Assembly (NCBI GenBank): GCA_002403305.1
Contig: DHHM01000011.1
Span: forward strand, 4,164 to 68,163
Source of the DNA: Bacteroidales bacterium UBA4772
GTDB taxonomy: Bacteria; Bacteroidota; Bacteroidia; Bacteroidales; VadinHA17
DNA: 64,000 nt
Direction of reading: 5' to 3'
Part shown: positions 35,041 through 43,465 of the stretch, piece after piece
How the letters are laid out: every line of letters begins with the position of its first letter
How positions within the stretch are numbered: position 1 is the first letter of the stretch
Translations under genes and position numbers: made by a program
The notes under the pieces: model-generated
Told to the model about the DNA's origin: nothing
Database searches by the model: none
What the model saw: the letters and a program-made list of their open reading frames with translations, nothing else

Positions 35041-35658
35041 TTACCTGACTCTCAGGGTGTAGTTCAGAAGATCAAGTAACGACTGAAAGGTGTTGTCCTT
35101 AATGCGGGCAATCTCCTTTGGCTCAAGCCACTCAGCATGGGTGATGCCCTCCTCGGCCTGCGGTTCGGTTATCATCTCACCGCTGTAGCTCATGCGGAAC
35201 CACCATGTCTTTTTCATATAAGGCCTGCCGTCGAACAGATAGGTATGGTAACTCGGAGGCAGTGTTCCCATGATGTTGTGTCCCCGGATGTTGCACTCCT
35301 CGGTCACCTCCCTGAGGGCACACTGCTCAGGCGTCTCACCCTCTTCGATATGGCCTTTAGGAAGGTCCCACCTGCCATAACGCATGATGAAAAGGTACTT
35401 TCCCGAAGGATGTCCCACCAGGCCGCCGGCAGCCTCTATGACGGTAAACCACGAGGAGAAGACACTCCAGAGGTTGTTGATATCGGATGAATAAATATTA
35501 AGTGAGGGTATGTCAATATTGACAGCAAACTCTGATATTTGGGCAAAGAGCTCCTCCTTCGCACCGAATTTATGGAAAAGGGCGTATTTTTGCACCCGGT
35601 CGGGCTCGGGGGAGAGGGTGATGACCCTGTTGTCAAAGTAAACCTTATATCTCAGCAT
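35041..35658 (-). CDS. NUDIX hydrolase
   Basis: A 205-aa protein with an N-terminal domain of about 70 aa and a C-terminal NUDIX domain. The box GHIEEGETPEQCALREVTEE matches G-x5-E-x7-R-E-x2-E-E, the metal and diphosphate site. NUDIX enzymes cleave nucleoside diphosphates linked to other moieties, and the substrate cannot be assigned. The start at 35658 (MLRYKVYFDNRVITL) was chosen from family N-termini over an upstream Met at 35721. The gene has zero bases between its start and the pyrE start, and zero between its stop and the coaD stop. Confidence 0.88.
   Translation of the reverse strand: MLRYKVYFDNRVITLSPEPDRVQKYALFHKFGAKEELFAQISEFAVNIDIPSLNIYSSDINNLWSVFSSWFTVIEAAGGLVGHPSGKYLFIMRYGRWDLPKGHIEEGETPEQCALREVTEECNIRGHNIMGTLPPSYHTYLFDGRPYMKKTWWFRMSYSGEMITEPQAEEGITHAEWLEPKEIARIKDNTFQSLLDLLNYTLRVR
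35585..35592 (+). promoter_or_regulatory. Candidate pyrE promoter inside the NUDIX gene
   Basis: TATTTTTG matches TAnnTTTG on the plus strand 67 bases before pyrE. There is no intergenic space, so the pyrE promoter must lie in NUDIX coding sequence. Confidence 0.4.
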
Positions 35659-36294
35659 ATGGACGAAACCGCAAAGAAAACCGCAGAATACCTTCTGCAA
35701 ATTAACGCAATAAAATTGCAACCGGCAAAACCTTTTACCTGGGCTTCAGGATGGAGGTCACCCATCTACTGTGACAACCGAAAGACCCTCTCATTCCCCG
35801 TGGTGCGCAGTTACATCAGGGATGCCTTTGCCTCAAAGGTCAGACAGCTATATCCTGACGCAGAAGTGATAGCCGGGGTTGCCACCGGGGCCATAGCCCA
35901 CGGCGCGCTGGTGGCCGACGCTCTCGGCCTTCCGTTCATCTATGTCAGGTCGGGGGCCAAGGATCATGGCCTGGGCAACCAGATAGAGGGTTATTATGCG
36001 GAAGGCCAGAGGGTGGTGGTGATCGAGGATCTCATCTCCACGGGAGGGAGCAGCCTGGGAGCTGTCAGGGCCCTTCGCGCGGCAGGATGCAAGGTAGAAG
36101 GCATGATCGCCATCTTTACCTATGGCTTTAAAAAGGCTGAGGAGGCCTTCGCCGCCGAGGAGTGCAGGCTTGACACCCTGGGCAACTACTCGGTCCTGGT
36201 AGATTTGGCCCTGGACTCTGGATATATCTCCGGGGAAGATGTGGAGACCCTCAGGGAGTGGAGAAAAGAGCCGTCAGAGTGGGGGAGAGGGTGA
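35659..36294 (+). CDS. pyrE: Orotate phosphoribosyltransferase
   Basis: A 211-aa enzyme that joins orotate to PRPP, giving OMP in pyrimidine synthesis. FTWASGWRSPIYCDNRKTLSFP binds orotate. VIAGVATGAIAHGALVAD and the PRPP motif VVVIEDLISTGGSSLGA are typical. The start at 35659 gives the normal family N-terminus (MDETAKKTAEYLLQINAIKL). The stop is followed at once by a heptanucleotide repeat array. Confidence 0.97.
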   Translation: MDETAKKTAEYLLQINAIKLQPAKPFTWASGWRSPIYCDNRKTLSFPVVRSYIRDAFASKVRQLYPDAEVIAGVATGAIAHGALVADALGLPFIYVRSGAKDHGLGNQIEGYYAEGQRVVVIEDLISTGGSSLGAVRALRAAGCKVEGMIAIFTYGFKKAEEAFAAEECRLDTLGNYSVLVDLALDSGYISGEDVETLREWRKEPSEWGRG

Positions 36295-36391
36295 GGATAA
36301 AGGATAAAGGATAAAGGATAAAGGATAAAGGATAAAGGATAAAGGATAAAGGATAAAGGATAAAGGATAAAGGATAAAGGATAAAGGATAA
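36295..36391. repeat. Heptanucleotide array (GGATAAA), 13 perfect copies
   Basis: Thirteen perfect GGATAAA units start at 36295, one base after the pyrE stop, and end in a six-base partial unit. The next gene starts 30 bases later. Copies with no mismatch suggest recent expansion and probable slippage. The array creates an artificial minus-strand frame with a short repeated peptide. Confidence 0.97.
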
Positions 36392-36421
36392 GATTAAAAC
36401 TAAAGGGATTCAGGCGAAAGG

Positions 36422-36868
36422 ATGAGTGCAATGACATCATACAGCAGCAGGAAAGGAGAGGTGCCGGTGGGCGATGACGACCTATATGCTTTTCTCACCG
36501 ACATGCGCAATTTCAAACCGGTCATTCCCAACGGTTTATTGGATGAATGGCAGGCCACGGCAGACCGGTGCAGTTTCAAGATAGACAGGGTCGGCAAGGT
36601 GTCGGCATCACTGTCCGAGGCGCTGCCCCATTCCATTATCACCTACAATGCCGAGACGCTCTTTACAGGAAAGATAGCGGTGCAGGTGGTGATAGAGCCT
36701 CTCTCAAGGAACAGATCGTCGTTCTATATTACCGCAGGCCTGAACATGAATCCCCTGATGCGGATGCTGGTGGGTGACTCAGCCGGCACATACCTGGGAA
36801 AACTTATTGATGCCATCGAGAGCTACGGTGGCTACGACAAGATCAGAGGATGTAGTCGACCTCTTTGA
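36422..36868 (+). CDS. SRPBCC-fold protein
   Basis: A 148-aa cytoplasmic protein matching the SRPBCC/polyketide-cyclase (START-like) lipid- or ligand-binding fold: an N-terminal helix region with LYAFLTDMRNFKPVIP, mid-strands around KVSASLSEALPHSIITYNA, and a long C-terminal helix (DSAGTYLGKLIDAIESYG). Ligand and role are unknown. Its last 26 bases overlap the end of the convergent birA gene. Transcription or translation could be affected by the heptanucleotide array just upstream. Confidence 0.7.
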   Translation: MSAMTSYSSRKGEVPVGDDDLYAFLTDMRNFKPVIPNGLLDEWQATADRCSFKIDRVGKVSASLSEALPHSIITYNAETLFTGKIAVQVVIEPLSRNRSSFYITAGLNMNPLMRMLVGDSAGTYLGKLIDAIESYGGYDKIRGCSRPL

Positions 36869-37583
36869 AGGCATATTCACTGAGAGTGCCATCCTTACGG
36901 CGCATCATCAGCATGCCGTCGTCCCTGACCGACTCTATCATGCCCCTGAAGATACCCCTGCTGTCGGTATAACTGTGCCATTCACCCCTCCGGTAGAGGG
37001 CCTTATGGTACTCCTCTGCCAGTGGCGACCACTCGCCGGCGGTGACCATACGGTACCGGCTGTCGAGGAGTGCTGTGAGCTCGCGGATTATGCGCGCCAG
37101 GTCGTAACTGCTGCCTGTCAGCATGGCCAGTGAGACCGGGTTGATGGCTCCGCCGGTGAAGGCCATCTGGTTGACGTTCAGCCCTATGCCTGCCACACTG
37201 CCCGCCAGCCTGGATCCGATGATGCTGTGCTCAATGAGGATGCCTGCAATTTTGTCTTTCCCGGCATAAATATCATTGGGCCACTTGACAGCCACATCGT
37301 AAGCATATGTGCTGACAAGGTCACATACAGCCAGGGAGACGAACTGTAATATTACAAACTGCTCTTCCGGCTTCACCATCTCAGGATAGAGTATGACACT
37401 CATCAGCAGGTTCTTGCCGGGCTCACTCTCCCAGCGGTTGCCCGCCTGACCCTTCCCGCTCTCCTGGTATGAGGCTGTTATGACGGTTCCCTCCTCCGGC
37501 TTCTCCTCCCTCATCATTGCCGAGGCCACGCTGTTTGTTGATGACACTCTGTCATGGTGGATTACGGTTGAACCTATTATCAT
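36843..37583 (-). CDS. birA: Biotin--acetyl-CoA-carboxylase ligase
   Basis: A 246-aa biotin protein ligase that activates biotin to biotinyl-AMP and attaches it to the carboxylase carrier protein. SSTNSVASAM, TASYQESGKGQAGNRWESE (biotin/AMP loop), VAVKWPNDIYAGKDKIAGILIE (catalytic Lys region) and GIGLNVNQMAF are the family motifs. There is no N-terminal helix-turn-helix domain, so it is an enzyme only, not a repressor. Convergent with the SRPBCC gene, overlapping it by 26 bases. Confidence 0.95.
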   Translation of the reverse strand: MIIGSTVIHHDRVSSTNSVASAMMREEKPEEGTVITASYQESGKGQAGNRWESEPGKNLLMSVILYPEMVKPEEQFVILQFVSLAVCDLVSTYAYDVAVKWPNDIYAGKDKIAGILIEHSIIGSRLAGSVAGIGLNVNQMAFTGGAINPVSLAMLTGSSYDLARIIRELTALLDSRYRMVTAGEWSPLAEEYHKALYRRGEWHSYTDSRGIFRGMIESVRDDGMLMMRRKDGTLSEYAFKEVDYIL

Positions 37584-37706
37584 GATGATCAGATGTTTCT
37601 GTTACTCTCTTATGGAACAACTGCCGGTTGCACCACGGGCTGAACAAATTGGCACCACAATTGTATAAAAGGGGTTACGCTGCACGAAAATACGGATAAA
37701 TGTTCG

Positions 37707-37714
37707 TAATTTTG
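37707..37714 (+). promoter_or_regulatory. Candidate promoter for rsfS-ftsH
   Basis: TAATTTTG matches TAnnTTTG 41 bases before the rsfS ATG, in the gap shared with divergent birA. Confidence 0.5.
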
Positions 37715-37755
37715 CGCCAGTTAAAAGGGACTGTTTATTACTGAAAAGATTATTG

Positions 37756-38142
37756 ATGGGAAAAACCAGAAAAGAGGCCACCCGGGTCACTGAAAGCATC
37801 GTCAGGGGATTGTTCGGAAAGAAGGGAGAGAAGGTGGCGCTTATCGATCTGAGAAAAATTGAAAACAGGGTTTGTGACTGGTTTATAATCACTCATGCCA
37901 CCTCCGCAAGGCAGGTGGATGCACTTGCCTGGTCAGTTGAGGATGAGGTGAGGAAGGAGACAGGCATAAAGCCCTTTCATATCGAGGGAAAGGAGAACTG
38001 CTTCTGGGTTCTTCTCGATTACGGTGACATTCTGGTGCATATTTTTCAGCAGCCCTACAGGGAGTTTTATGACCTCGAATCTTTATGGGCCGACGGTCAT
38101 ATAACAATTATTGAGGACAGTTCAGAAAATAAAATTAACTAA
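37756..38142 (+). CDS. rsfS: Ribosome silencing factor RsfS
   Basis: A 128-aa protein that binds ribosomal protein L14 and keeps the subunits apart during starvation. CDWFIITHATSARQVDALA and YGDILVHIFQQPYREFYDLESLWAD are the RsfS/Iojap signatures. The ATG at 37756 is preferred to the TTG just before it. The stop TAA shares its last base with the ftsH ATG, so the two genes are translationally coupled, an order common in Bacteroidota. Confidence 0.95.
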   Translation: MGKTRKEATRVTESIVRGLFGKKGEKVALIDLRKIENRVCDWFIITHATSARQVDALAWSVEDEVRKETGIKPFHIEGKENCFWVLLDYGDILVHIFQQPYREFYDLESLWADGHITIIEDSSENKIN

Positions 38143-40316
38143 TGGCAGAGAACAAGCCCCCCACCGGGCCCAACAAGGATGACAAGAAGAACGGCAAATC
38201 ATGGCTCAGCTCGAGCTGGTTTTTTGTCATTCTGATACTGTCATTCATCGTAGTCAATATATTTTTCTCGGGGAAGTATACCCAGAAGGCTGATCAGCGG
38301 CAGATTGAGGAGATGGTGAAGAACCGCGACATCGAGCGGGTGGTCGTGATCAATGAGGAGCAGGCTGAGATTTATCTGTATACTGAGTCGCTGAAGAGCG
38401 GGCGATACCCTGACTTTGCGGAGAAGAGGAGCTTTGGACTCCAGCCTCCCAAGCCACAGTACTATCATACCTTTGGCACGGTTGAGCTCTTCGAGGAGTT
38501 TTTCACCCAGGCCCAGGAGAAGGCGGGCTACACCGAGGATGAGATTATCTATCTTGATTACCAGAAGAGAAAAGACTATCTCTCCACTTTCCTCGGAGTC
38601 ATACTGCCGTTTCTGATCATAGCAGCACTGTGGATATACTTCATGAGGAGGATGGCAGGCGGCGGTGCCGGCGGCGGTGCCGGCAACATCTTCAGCGTCG
38701 GCAAGTCAAAGGCGCAGATCTTCGACAAGGACACCCATATCAAGATTAACTTCAATGATGTGGCTGGGCTTGAGGAGGCCAAGACAGAGGTGATGGAGAT
38801 AGTTGACTTCCTCAAGAACCCGAAGAAGTACACCTCGCTGGGCGGTAAGATCCCCAAGGGGGCACTCCTTGTGGGACCCCCGGGGACCGGCAAGACGCTG
38901 CTCGCCAAGGCAGTGGCGGGAGAGGCCAACGTACCCTTCTTCTCCATCTCCGGATCCGACTTCGTCGAGATGTTTGTCGGCGTCGGCGCCTCGCGCGTGA
39001 GGGATCTCTTCAAGCAGGCCAAGGAGAAAGCCCCATGTATAGTCTTCATTGATGAGATCGATGCCGTTGGACGTGCCAGGGGCCGCAACCCTAACATGGG
39101 GGCCAATGACGAACGTGAGAACACTCTCAACCAGCTGCTCACGGAGATGGATGGCTTCGGCACCAACAGCGGAGTTATCATCCTTGCAGCCACCAACAGG
39201 GCCGACATACTCGACAAGGCGCTGCTTCGCGCCGGCCGTTTCGACCGCCAGATACACGTGGAGCTCCCCGATCTGAAGGAGCGCGAGGCTATCTTTAAGG
39301 TACACCTTCGTCCCATCAAGCTGGAAGATGGATTTGACATCGCCTTCCTGGCCAAACAGACGCCGGGATTCTCGGGCGCTGATATAGCCAACGTATGCAA
39401 TGAGGCGGCACTGATAGCGGCACGCCGCAACAAGGCGATGGTGGAGAAGCAGGACTTCCTCGATGCCATCGACAGGATCATAGGAGGCCTGGAGAAGAAG
39501 AACAAGATCATCTCCATGGAGGAGAAGAGGACGATAGCCTATCATGAGGCGGGTCATGCCACGGTCAGCTGGCTCCTGGAGCATGCCAGCCCACTCCTTA
39601 AAGTTACAATCATTCCCAGGGGCAAAGCTCTCGGGGCAGCATGGTATCTTCCTGAAGAGAGATCTATATCAACACGTGAGCACATACTCGACGAACTTGC
39701 CTATGCTCTCGGCGGCAGGGCCTCAGAGGAGATTATAATAGGCAAGATATCAACCGGGGCGCTGAATGACCTGGAGAAGGTTACCAAGCAAGCCTACGCC
39801 ATGGTTGCATATTTCGGCATGTCTGATAAGGTAGGTCATATGAGCTACTACGACTCGTCGGGACAATCCGATTATGGCTTCACGAAGCCCTACAGCGAGA
39901 GGACGGCAGAGCTGATAGACGCCGAGGCCAAGAAGATTGTCGAGGAGTCATATAAAAAGGCCAAAGAGGTGATCTCGGCCAACATCAACGGCCTCAAACG
40001 GCTTGCCGAGCAACTTCTGGAGAAGGAGGTTATCTTCAGCGAAGATCTTGAGCGCATCTTCGGCAAGCGCAAGGGCGACCATACCAGGGACCTCTCTGAG
40101 ACCGGCAGTGACGGGGAGCAGAAGGCTGACGAGAAGCCCGTCGGGAAGGAACACTCCGGGAAGGAGCCCGCCACGAAAAAATCTGTCGCGGAAGAACCAG
40201 TCATTGAAGGATCTGCCGGGGAGCAGTTCGCGGCAGATAACCCGGGCGAAGAAAAAGAGGTAAGGAAGAGCTCCTCCTGCGAATCCTCAGTAGCAGAAGA
40301 GGACAATGGAGAATGA
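38142..40316 (+). CDS. ftsH: ATP-dependent zinc metalloprotease FtsH
   Basis: A 724-aa inner-membrane protease that removes misassembled membrane proteins and short-lived regulators. Two membrane helices (about 22-43 and 150-168) enclose a periplasmic domain. The AAA+ domain has Walker A GPPGTGKT (245-252) and the Arg finger region RAGRFDRQIHV. The protease domain has HEAGH (468-472) with the third zinc ligand Asp543. A C-terminal tail of about 85 residues is acidic and rich in Lys, Glu and Ser and is probably disordered. The gene overlaps rsfS by one base and the DUF2007 gene by 11. Confidence 0.97.
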   Translation: MAENKPPTGPNKDDKKNGKSWLSSSWFFVILILSFIVVNIFFSGKYTQKADQRQIEEMVKNRDIERVVVINEEQAEIYLYTESLKSGRYPDFAEKRSFGLQPPKPQYYHTFGTVELFEEFFTQAQEKAGYTEDEIIYLDYQKRKDYLSTFLGVILPFLIIAALWIYFMRRMAGGGAGGGAGNIFSVGKSKAQIFDKDTHIKINFNDVAGLEEAKTEVMEIVDFLKNPKKYTSLGGKIPKGALLVGPPGTGKTLLAKAVAGEANVPFFSISGSDFVEMFVGVGASRVRDLFKQAKEKAPCIVFIDEIDAVGRARGRNPNMGANDERENTLNQLLTEMDGFGTNSGVIILAATNRADILDKALLRAGRFDRQIHVELPDLKEREAIFKVHLRPIKLEDGFDIAFLAKQTPGFSGADIANVCNEAALIAARRNKAMVEKQDFLDAIDRIIGGLEKKNKIISMEEKRTIAYHEAGHATVSWLLEHASPLLKVTIIPRGKALGAAWYLPEERSISTREHILDELAYALGGRASEEIIIGKISTGALNDLEKVTKQAYAMVAYFGMSDKVGHMSYYDSSGQSDYGFTKPYSERTAELIDAEAKKIVEESYKKAKEVISANINGLKRLAEQLLEKEVIFSEDLERIFGKRKGDHTRDLSETGSDGEQKADEKPVGKEHSGKEPATKKSVAEEPVIEGSAGEQFAADNPGEEKEVRKSSSCESSVAEEDNGE

Positions 40317-40503
40317 GTGGGTTGTCATAGCCGGCTTTACAGACGACGTTAAGAGCCAGATTGCCGTTGACCGGCTGCTTGCAAATGGAATCGATGCCGT
40401 CGCCGTGGACAAGCGCGACAGAATATACAGGATAGGGGAGATAGAGCTCTTTGTTCATCGCGATAATGTTCTTCCTGCAAAGGAAATAATCAAGGATCTG
40501 TGA
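40306..40503 (+). CDS. DUF2007-domain small protein
   Basis: A 65-aa cytoplasmic protein with the DUF2007 fold (VVIAGFTDDVKSQIAVDRLLANGIDAVAVDK, then IELFVHRDNVLPAKEIIK), a small alpha-beta domain related to PII-like signal proteins. Function is unknown. It overlaps the end of ftsH by 11 bases and is followed one base later by cdsA, so it belongs to the rsfS-ftsH-cdsA-psd operon. A role linking proteolysis or membrane lipid synthesis is only a guess from position. Confidence 0.85.
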   Translation: MENEWVVIAGFTDDVKSQIAVDRLLANGIDAVAVDKRDRIYRIGEIELFVHRDNVLPAKEIIKDL

Positions 40504-40504
40504 G

Positions 40505-41347
40505 GTGACCAATTTTGTAAGGCGAACCGTTACCGGTGCTTTTATAGTGATATTTATTCTGGGCGGGCTGTGGCTCCATCCTGTCTCCTTCTTTATTGTC
40601 GGTGCAGTGATGATGGCAGGCATACAGCGCGAGTACTACCTCATGGTCAGGAGCACAGGTGTGCGTCCCCAGATGGTGACAGGCATCATCAGCGGCTTCA
40701 TTATCTATGTTACATCAACATTGATAGCAGTGGGATGGCTGTCCATGAAGGGATTTTTTGTACTCATACCGTTGATAGTGACAGTGATGGCGATTGAACT
40801 CTTCAGAAAGGAGGAGAGGCCTTTTGACTCCCTGGCACACACTCTCTTTTCCCTCCTCTACACAGCGGTGCCCATATCCATGTTCCCCTTCGCCGCCTTC
40901 AACCGAACGGGTATCGAGCCCCTGATGCAGATGGAAGGGACAGAGTTCTCACCGGTTATACTGACAGGCTTCTTCCTGCTGCTCTGGACCAATGATACCG
41001 GGGCTTACCTCGTTGGCTCAGCACTGGGCCGGCATCCTCTCTTTGAACGTATATCCCCTAAGAAATCATGGGAGGGTTTTGTCGGAGGCCTGATACTGAC
41101 ACTGATCGTTGCACGCCTGTTATCGGGGTGGCCAGGGGTGGCCGGCACTGCCGGGTGGATCATTATTGGCGTCATTGTGTCGGTGGCCGGCACCCTGGGC
41201 GACCTGCTGGAATCGATGCTTAAGAGGAGCCTCGGGCTGAAGGACTCCGGAACTGTAATGCCGGGCCACGGTGGCTTCCTCGACAGATTTGACAGCGTGG
41301 TGGTAGCATTTCCGCTTGTTTATCTATATTTGGTTTTAGTAGGATGA
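40505..41347 (+). CDS. cdsA: Phosphatidate cytidylyltransferase
   Basis: A 280-aa membrane enzyme making CDP-diacylglycerol from phosphatidate and CTP, the branch point of phospholipid synthesis. At least six hydrophobic helices are present. The C-terminal signature reads SPKKSWEGFVGG, GTLGDLLESMLKRSLGLKDSG and MPGHGGFLDRFDS. The start is the GTG at 40505 just after the DUF2007 gene. The psd gene follows after four bases, and pssA lies 8 kb away on the other strand. Confidence 0.95.
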   Translation: MTNFVRRTVTGAFIVIFILGGLWLHPVSFFIVGAVMMAGIQREYYLMVRSTGVRPQMVTGIISGFIIYVTSTLIAVGWLSMKGFFVLIPLIVTVMAIELFRKEERPFDSLAHTLFSLLYTAVPISMFPFAAFNRTGIEPLMQMEGTEFSPVILTGFFLLLWTNDTGAYLVGSALGRHPLFERISPKKSWEGFVGGLILTLIVARLLSGWPGVAGTAGWIIIGVIVSVAGTLGDLLESMLKRSLGLKDSGTVMPGHGGFLDRFDSVVVAFPLVYLYLVLVG

Positions 41348-41351
41348 GATC

Positions 41352-42023
41352 ATGGTAAAAAAGATAAAAATACACAGGGAGGGATACAAAATCATTCTTG
41401 CTGCCCTTGTATTGTTGCTGATGGTTAACGTTGCCGTGAGGCTGATATGGCCCGCGCTGCCGCTGGTGCATAACCTGCTGCTGGGAGCCTCTGTCATGCT
41501 TCTGGCCTTTGTCGTGCTCTTCTTCCGTACACCGGCCAGGCACGTTGAGCCTGACCCGCTGCTGATATATGCACCGGCTGACGGCAAAATAGTGGTCATG
41601 GAGGAGACCTACGAAAATGAGTACTTCAAGGATAACAGGCTCCAGATCTCCATCTTCATGTCCCCGTTCAACATGCACAGCAACAGGTATCCTATCTCCG
41701 GCAGCGTCGTCTACACCAACTATCAGCCAGGCAAAAAATTCCATGCCCGTAGCCCCAAGTCATCAGTGCTGAACGAAAGGAGCACAATAGTTGTTACATC
41801 AGAGAACGGCACCGAGATACTTGTGAGACAGGTTGCAGGTGCGCTCGCCCGCCGGATAGTGACCTACTCAAAGAAAGGTGAAAAAGTGAGGCAGGGCGAC
41901 GAGATCGGCTTCATCAAGTTCGGATCACGGGTAGACATATTCCTGCCCCCGGAAACTGAGCCCAGGGTGCAGATGTTCAGACAGGTAAGGGCCAGCAGGA
42001 CGGTACTGGCGAGGGTTGTATAA
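41352..42023 (+). CDS. psd: Phosphatidylserine decarboxylase (proenzyme)
   Basis: A 223-aa membrane-associated enzyme converting phosphatidylserine to phosphatidylethanolamine. Two hydrophobic helices open the protein. The PSD domain contains YAPADGKIVVMEE, IFMSPFNMHSNRYPISG (His residues of the charge relay) and the self-cleavage site FGSRVDIFLP, where Gly191-Ser192 should split to make the pyruvoyl group. Length and motifs fit the short Bacteroidota/Proteobacteria PSD-B type. Downstream lies the second structured leader. Confidence 0.93.
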   Translation: MVKKIKIHREGYKIILAALVLLLMVNVAVRLIWPALPLVHNLLLGASVMLLAFVVLFFRTPARHVEPDPLLIYAPADGKIVVMEETYENEYFKDNRLQISIFMSPFNMHSNRYPISGSVVYTNYQPGKKFHARSPKSSVLNERSTIVVTSENGTEILVRQVAGALARRIVTYSKKGEKVRQGDEIGFIKFGSRVDIFLPPETEPRVQMFRQVRASRTVLARVV

Positions 42024-42033
42024 TTATTGGATT

Positions 42034-42147
42034 ATGAAACCCACATGTATTGCATACACAAACCTGCATGTATATAATTTTCAGACATGTGGGTTCTCCC
42101 GTTTACGGGACAAGCTATCAGACCATTAAAATCAAAATTATATACTG
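42034..42147 (+). promoter_or_regulatory. Structured 5' leader, copy 2 (shared with 14400-14519)
   Basis: AACCCACATGT (42038-42048) pairs perfectly with ACATGTGGGTT (42085-42095). A hairpin TCCCG-TTTA-CGGGA follows (42097-42110), then CAAGCTATCAGACC and an A/T-rich run ending at the flavodiiron ATG. The arms and the small hairpin keep pairing although several bases differ from copy 1, including one extra closing pair there. This suggests selection on RNA structure. Confidence 0.65.
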
Positions 42148-43374
42148 ATGAAAGAAGACAGCAGAATAATTGACCTCACCCCTGACGTAAAATGGATCGG
42201 GGTGCTTGACTACGACATCAGGACATTTGACATCGTGATGCACACGGATCACGGCACCACCTATAATTCATATTTCATCAATGCTGATAAGAAAACGGTC
42301 ATCGAGACCGCCAAGGAGAAGTTCAGCGAGACCTATATCAACAAGCTGAAGAGGGTTACTGACCCGGCGGAGATAGCATACATCGTCCTTGACCATACAG
42401 AGCCTGACCACTCGGGTGCAATGCGTCAGCTTCTTGATCTGGCCCCGTCAGCCGTGGTTGTCGGCAGCGGTAACGCCATCAGGTACCTCTCTGATATTGT
42501 CAACAGACCCTTCAGGTCGCTCATCGTAAAGGACGGTGACACCCTGGACCTGGGAAACAAGACACTGAAATTCATCTCAGCCCCCAACCTGCATTGGCCT
42601 GACAGTATATATACCTGGCTGGTGGAAGAGAGGATACTCTTCACCTGTGACTCATTCGGTGCCCACTACTGCCACGAGGAGATATTTGATGACCTGGTTG
42701 GCGATTTCTCTGACGATTTCAGGTACTATTTTGATGTCATCCTGAAGCCATACAGCAAGTTCATGATAAAGGCCATCGAGAAGATCAGGCCGCTGGATAT
42801 ATCCATGATAGCCACAGGTCACGGACCTATACTGCGGAGTACCTGGAGAGATACCGTGGACAAAACCCGGGATCTCGCACAGGACTACCTGAGGCTGACA
42901 GCCGAAAAGGAGCAGAAGAGGCTGCTGATCACCTACGTCTCAGCCTACGGTTATACCAGGGAGATGGCTGAGCTGATAGCCCGCGGCGCCTCGGCGGTGG
43001 AGAATGTAGTGGTGGAGGTGATGGATATCGAGAGTGCCGACATAGGAGAGATGGATTCCAGGCTGACTATAGCTGACGGCATCATTGTAGGGTCACCCAC
43101 CATCAATCAGAACACCCTGCTGCCTGTTTACAGACTTATGGCAATGGTGAGTCCGCTGCGCGACAGGGGTAAACTGGCCGGATCATTCGGGTCATACGGC
43201 TGGAGCGGTGAGGCTCCTGCTCTGATCGCGGAGATGCTCGGAAACCTGAAGCTGAAACTCTTCGGTGAACCGGCAGCATACAAGTTCATCCCGGAAAGCG
43301 GGAAAGAACGGCCGCTAATCGAATACGGCGAGAGGTTTGCACGAGCACTGACGGCTGTCGCGACTGAAGCCTGA
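42148..43374 (+). CDS. fprA: Flavodiiron protein (A-type flavoprotein)
   Basis: A 408-aa cytoplasmic enzyme reducing O2 to water or NO to N2O. The N-terminal metallo-beta-lactamase-like domain carries all expected diiron ligands: His83, Glu85 and Asp87 in HTEPDHSG, then His149, Asp168 and His225. The C-terminal flavodoxin domain (from about 255, ITYVSAYGYTREMAELI) binds FMN. No rubredoxin is fused. The gene stands alone behind the structured leader shared with the cytochrome c gene, suggesting common control by a redox or metabolite signal. Confidence 0.96.
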   Translation: MKEDSRIIDLTPDVKWIGVLDYDIRTFDIVMHTDHGTTYNSYFINADKKTVIETAKEKFSETYINKLKRVTDPAEIAYIVLDHTEPDHSGAMRQLLDLAPSAVVVGSGNAIRYLSDIVNRPFRSLIVKDGDTLDLGNKTLKFISAPNLHWPDSIYTWLVEERILFTCDSFGAHYCHEEIFDDLVGDFSDDFRYYFDVILKPYSKFMIKAIEKIRPLDISMIATGHGPILRSTWRDTVDKTRDLAQDYLRLTAEKEQKRLLITYVSAYGYTREMAELIARGASAVENVVVEVMDIESADIGEMDSRLTIADGIIVGSPTINQNTLLPVYRLMAMVSPLRDRGKLAGSFGSYGWSGEAPALIAEMLGNLKLKLFGEPAAYKFIPESGKERPLIEYGERFARALTAVATEA

Positions 43375-43390
43375 AAATTTCCCATATAAA

Positions 43391-43420
43391 AATTAAAAAG
43401 GGTGCCTCAAACGGGCACCC
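43391..43420 (-). terminator. Terminator of the hsp20 gene
   Basis: GGGTGCC and GGCACCC form a seven-base stem with a seven-base loop. On the minus strand it is followed by a T-rich run. It could also slow transcription coming from fprA. Confidence 0.8.
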
Positions 43421-43465
43421 TCTTCATCTTACTGCCAGCCGGCGTTGCGGCCGGAAAGAACCGGA

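Noticed and set aside
36186..36440. Minus-strand open frame with a repeated LYPLSFI peptide
   Set aside because: It is only the translation of the GGATAAA array, with no conserved parts on either side.
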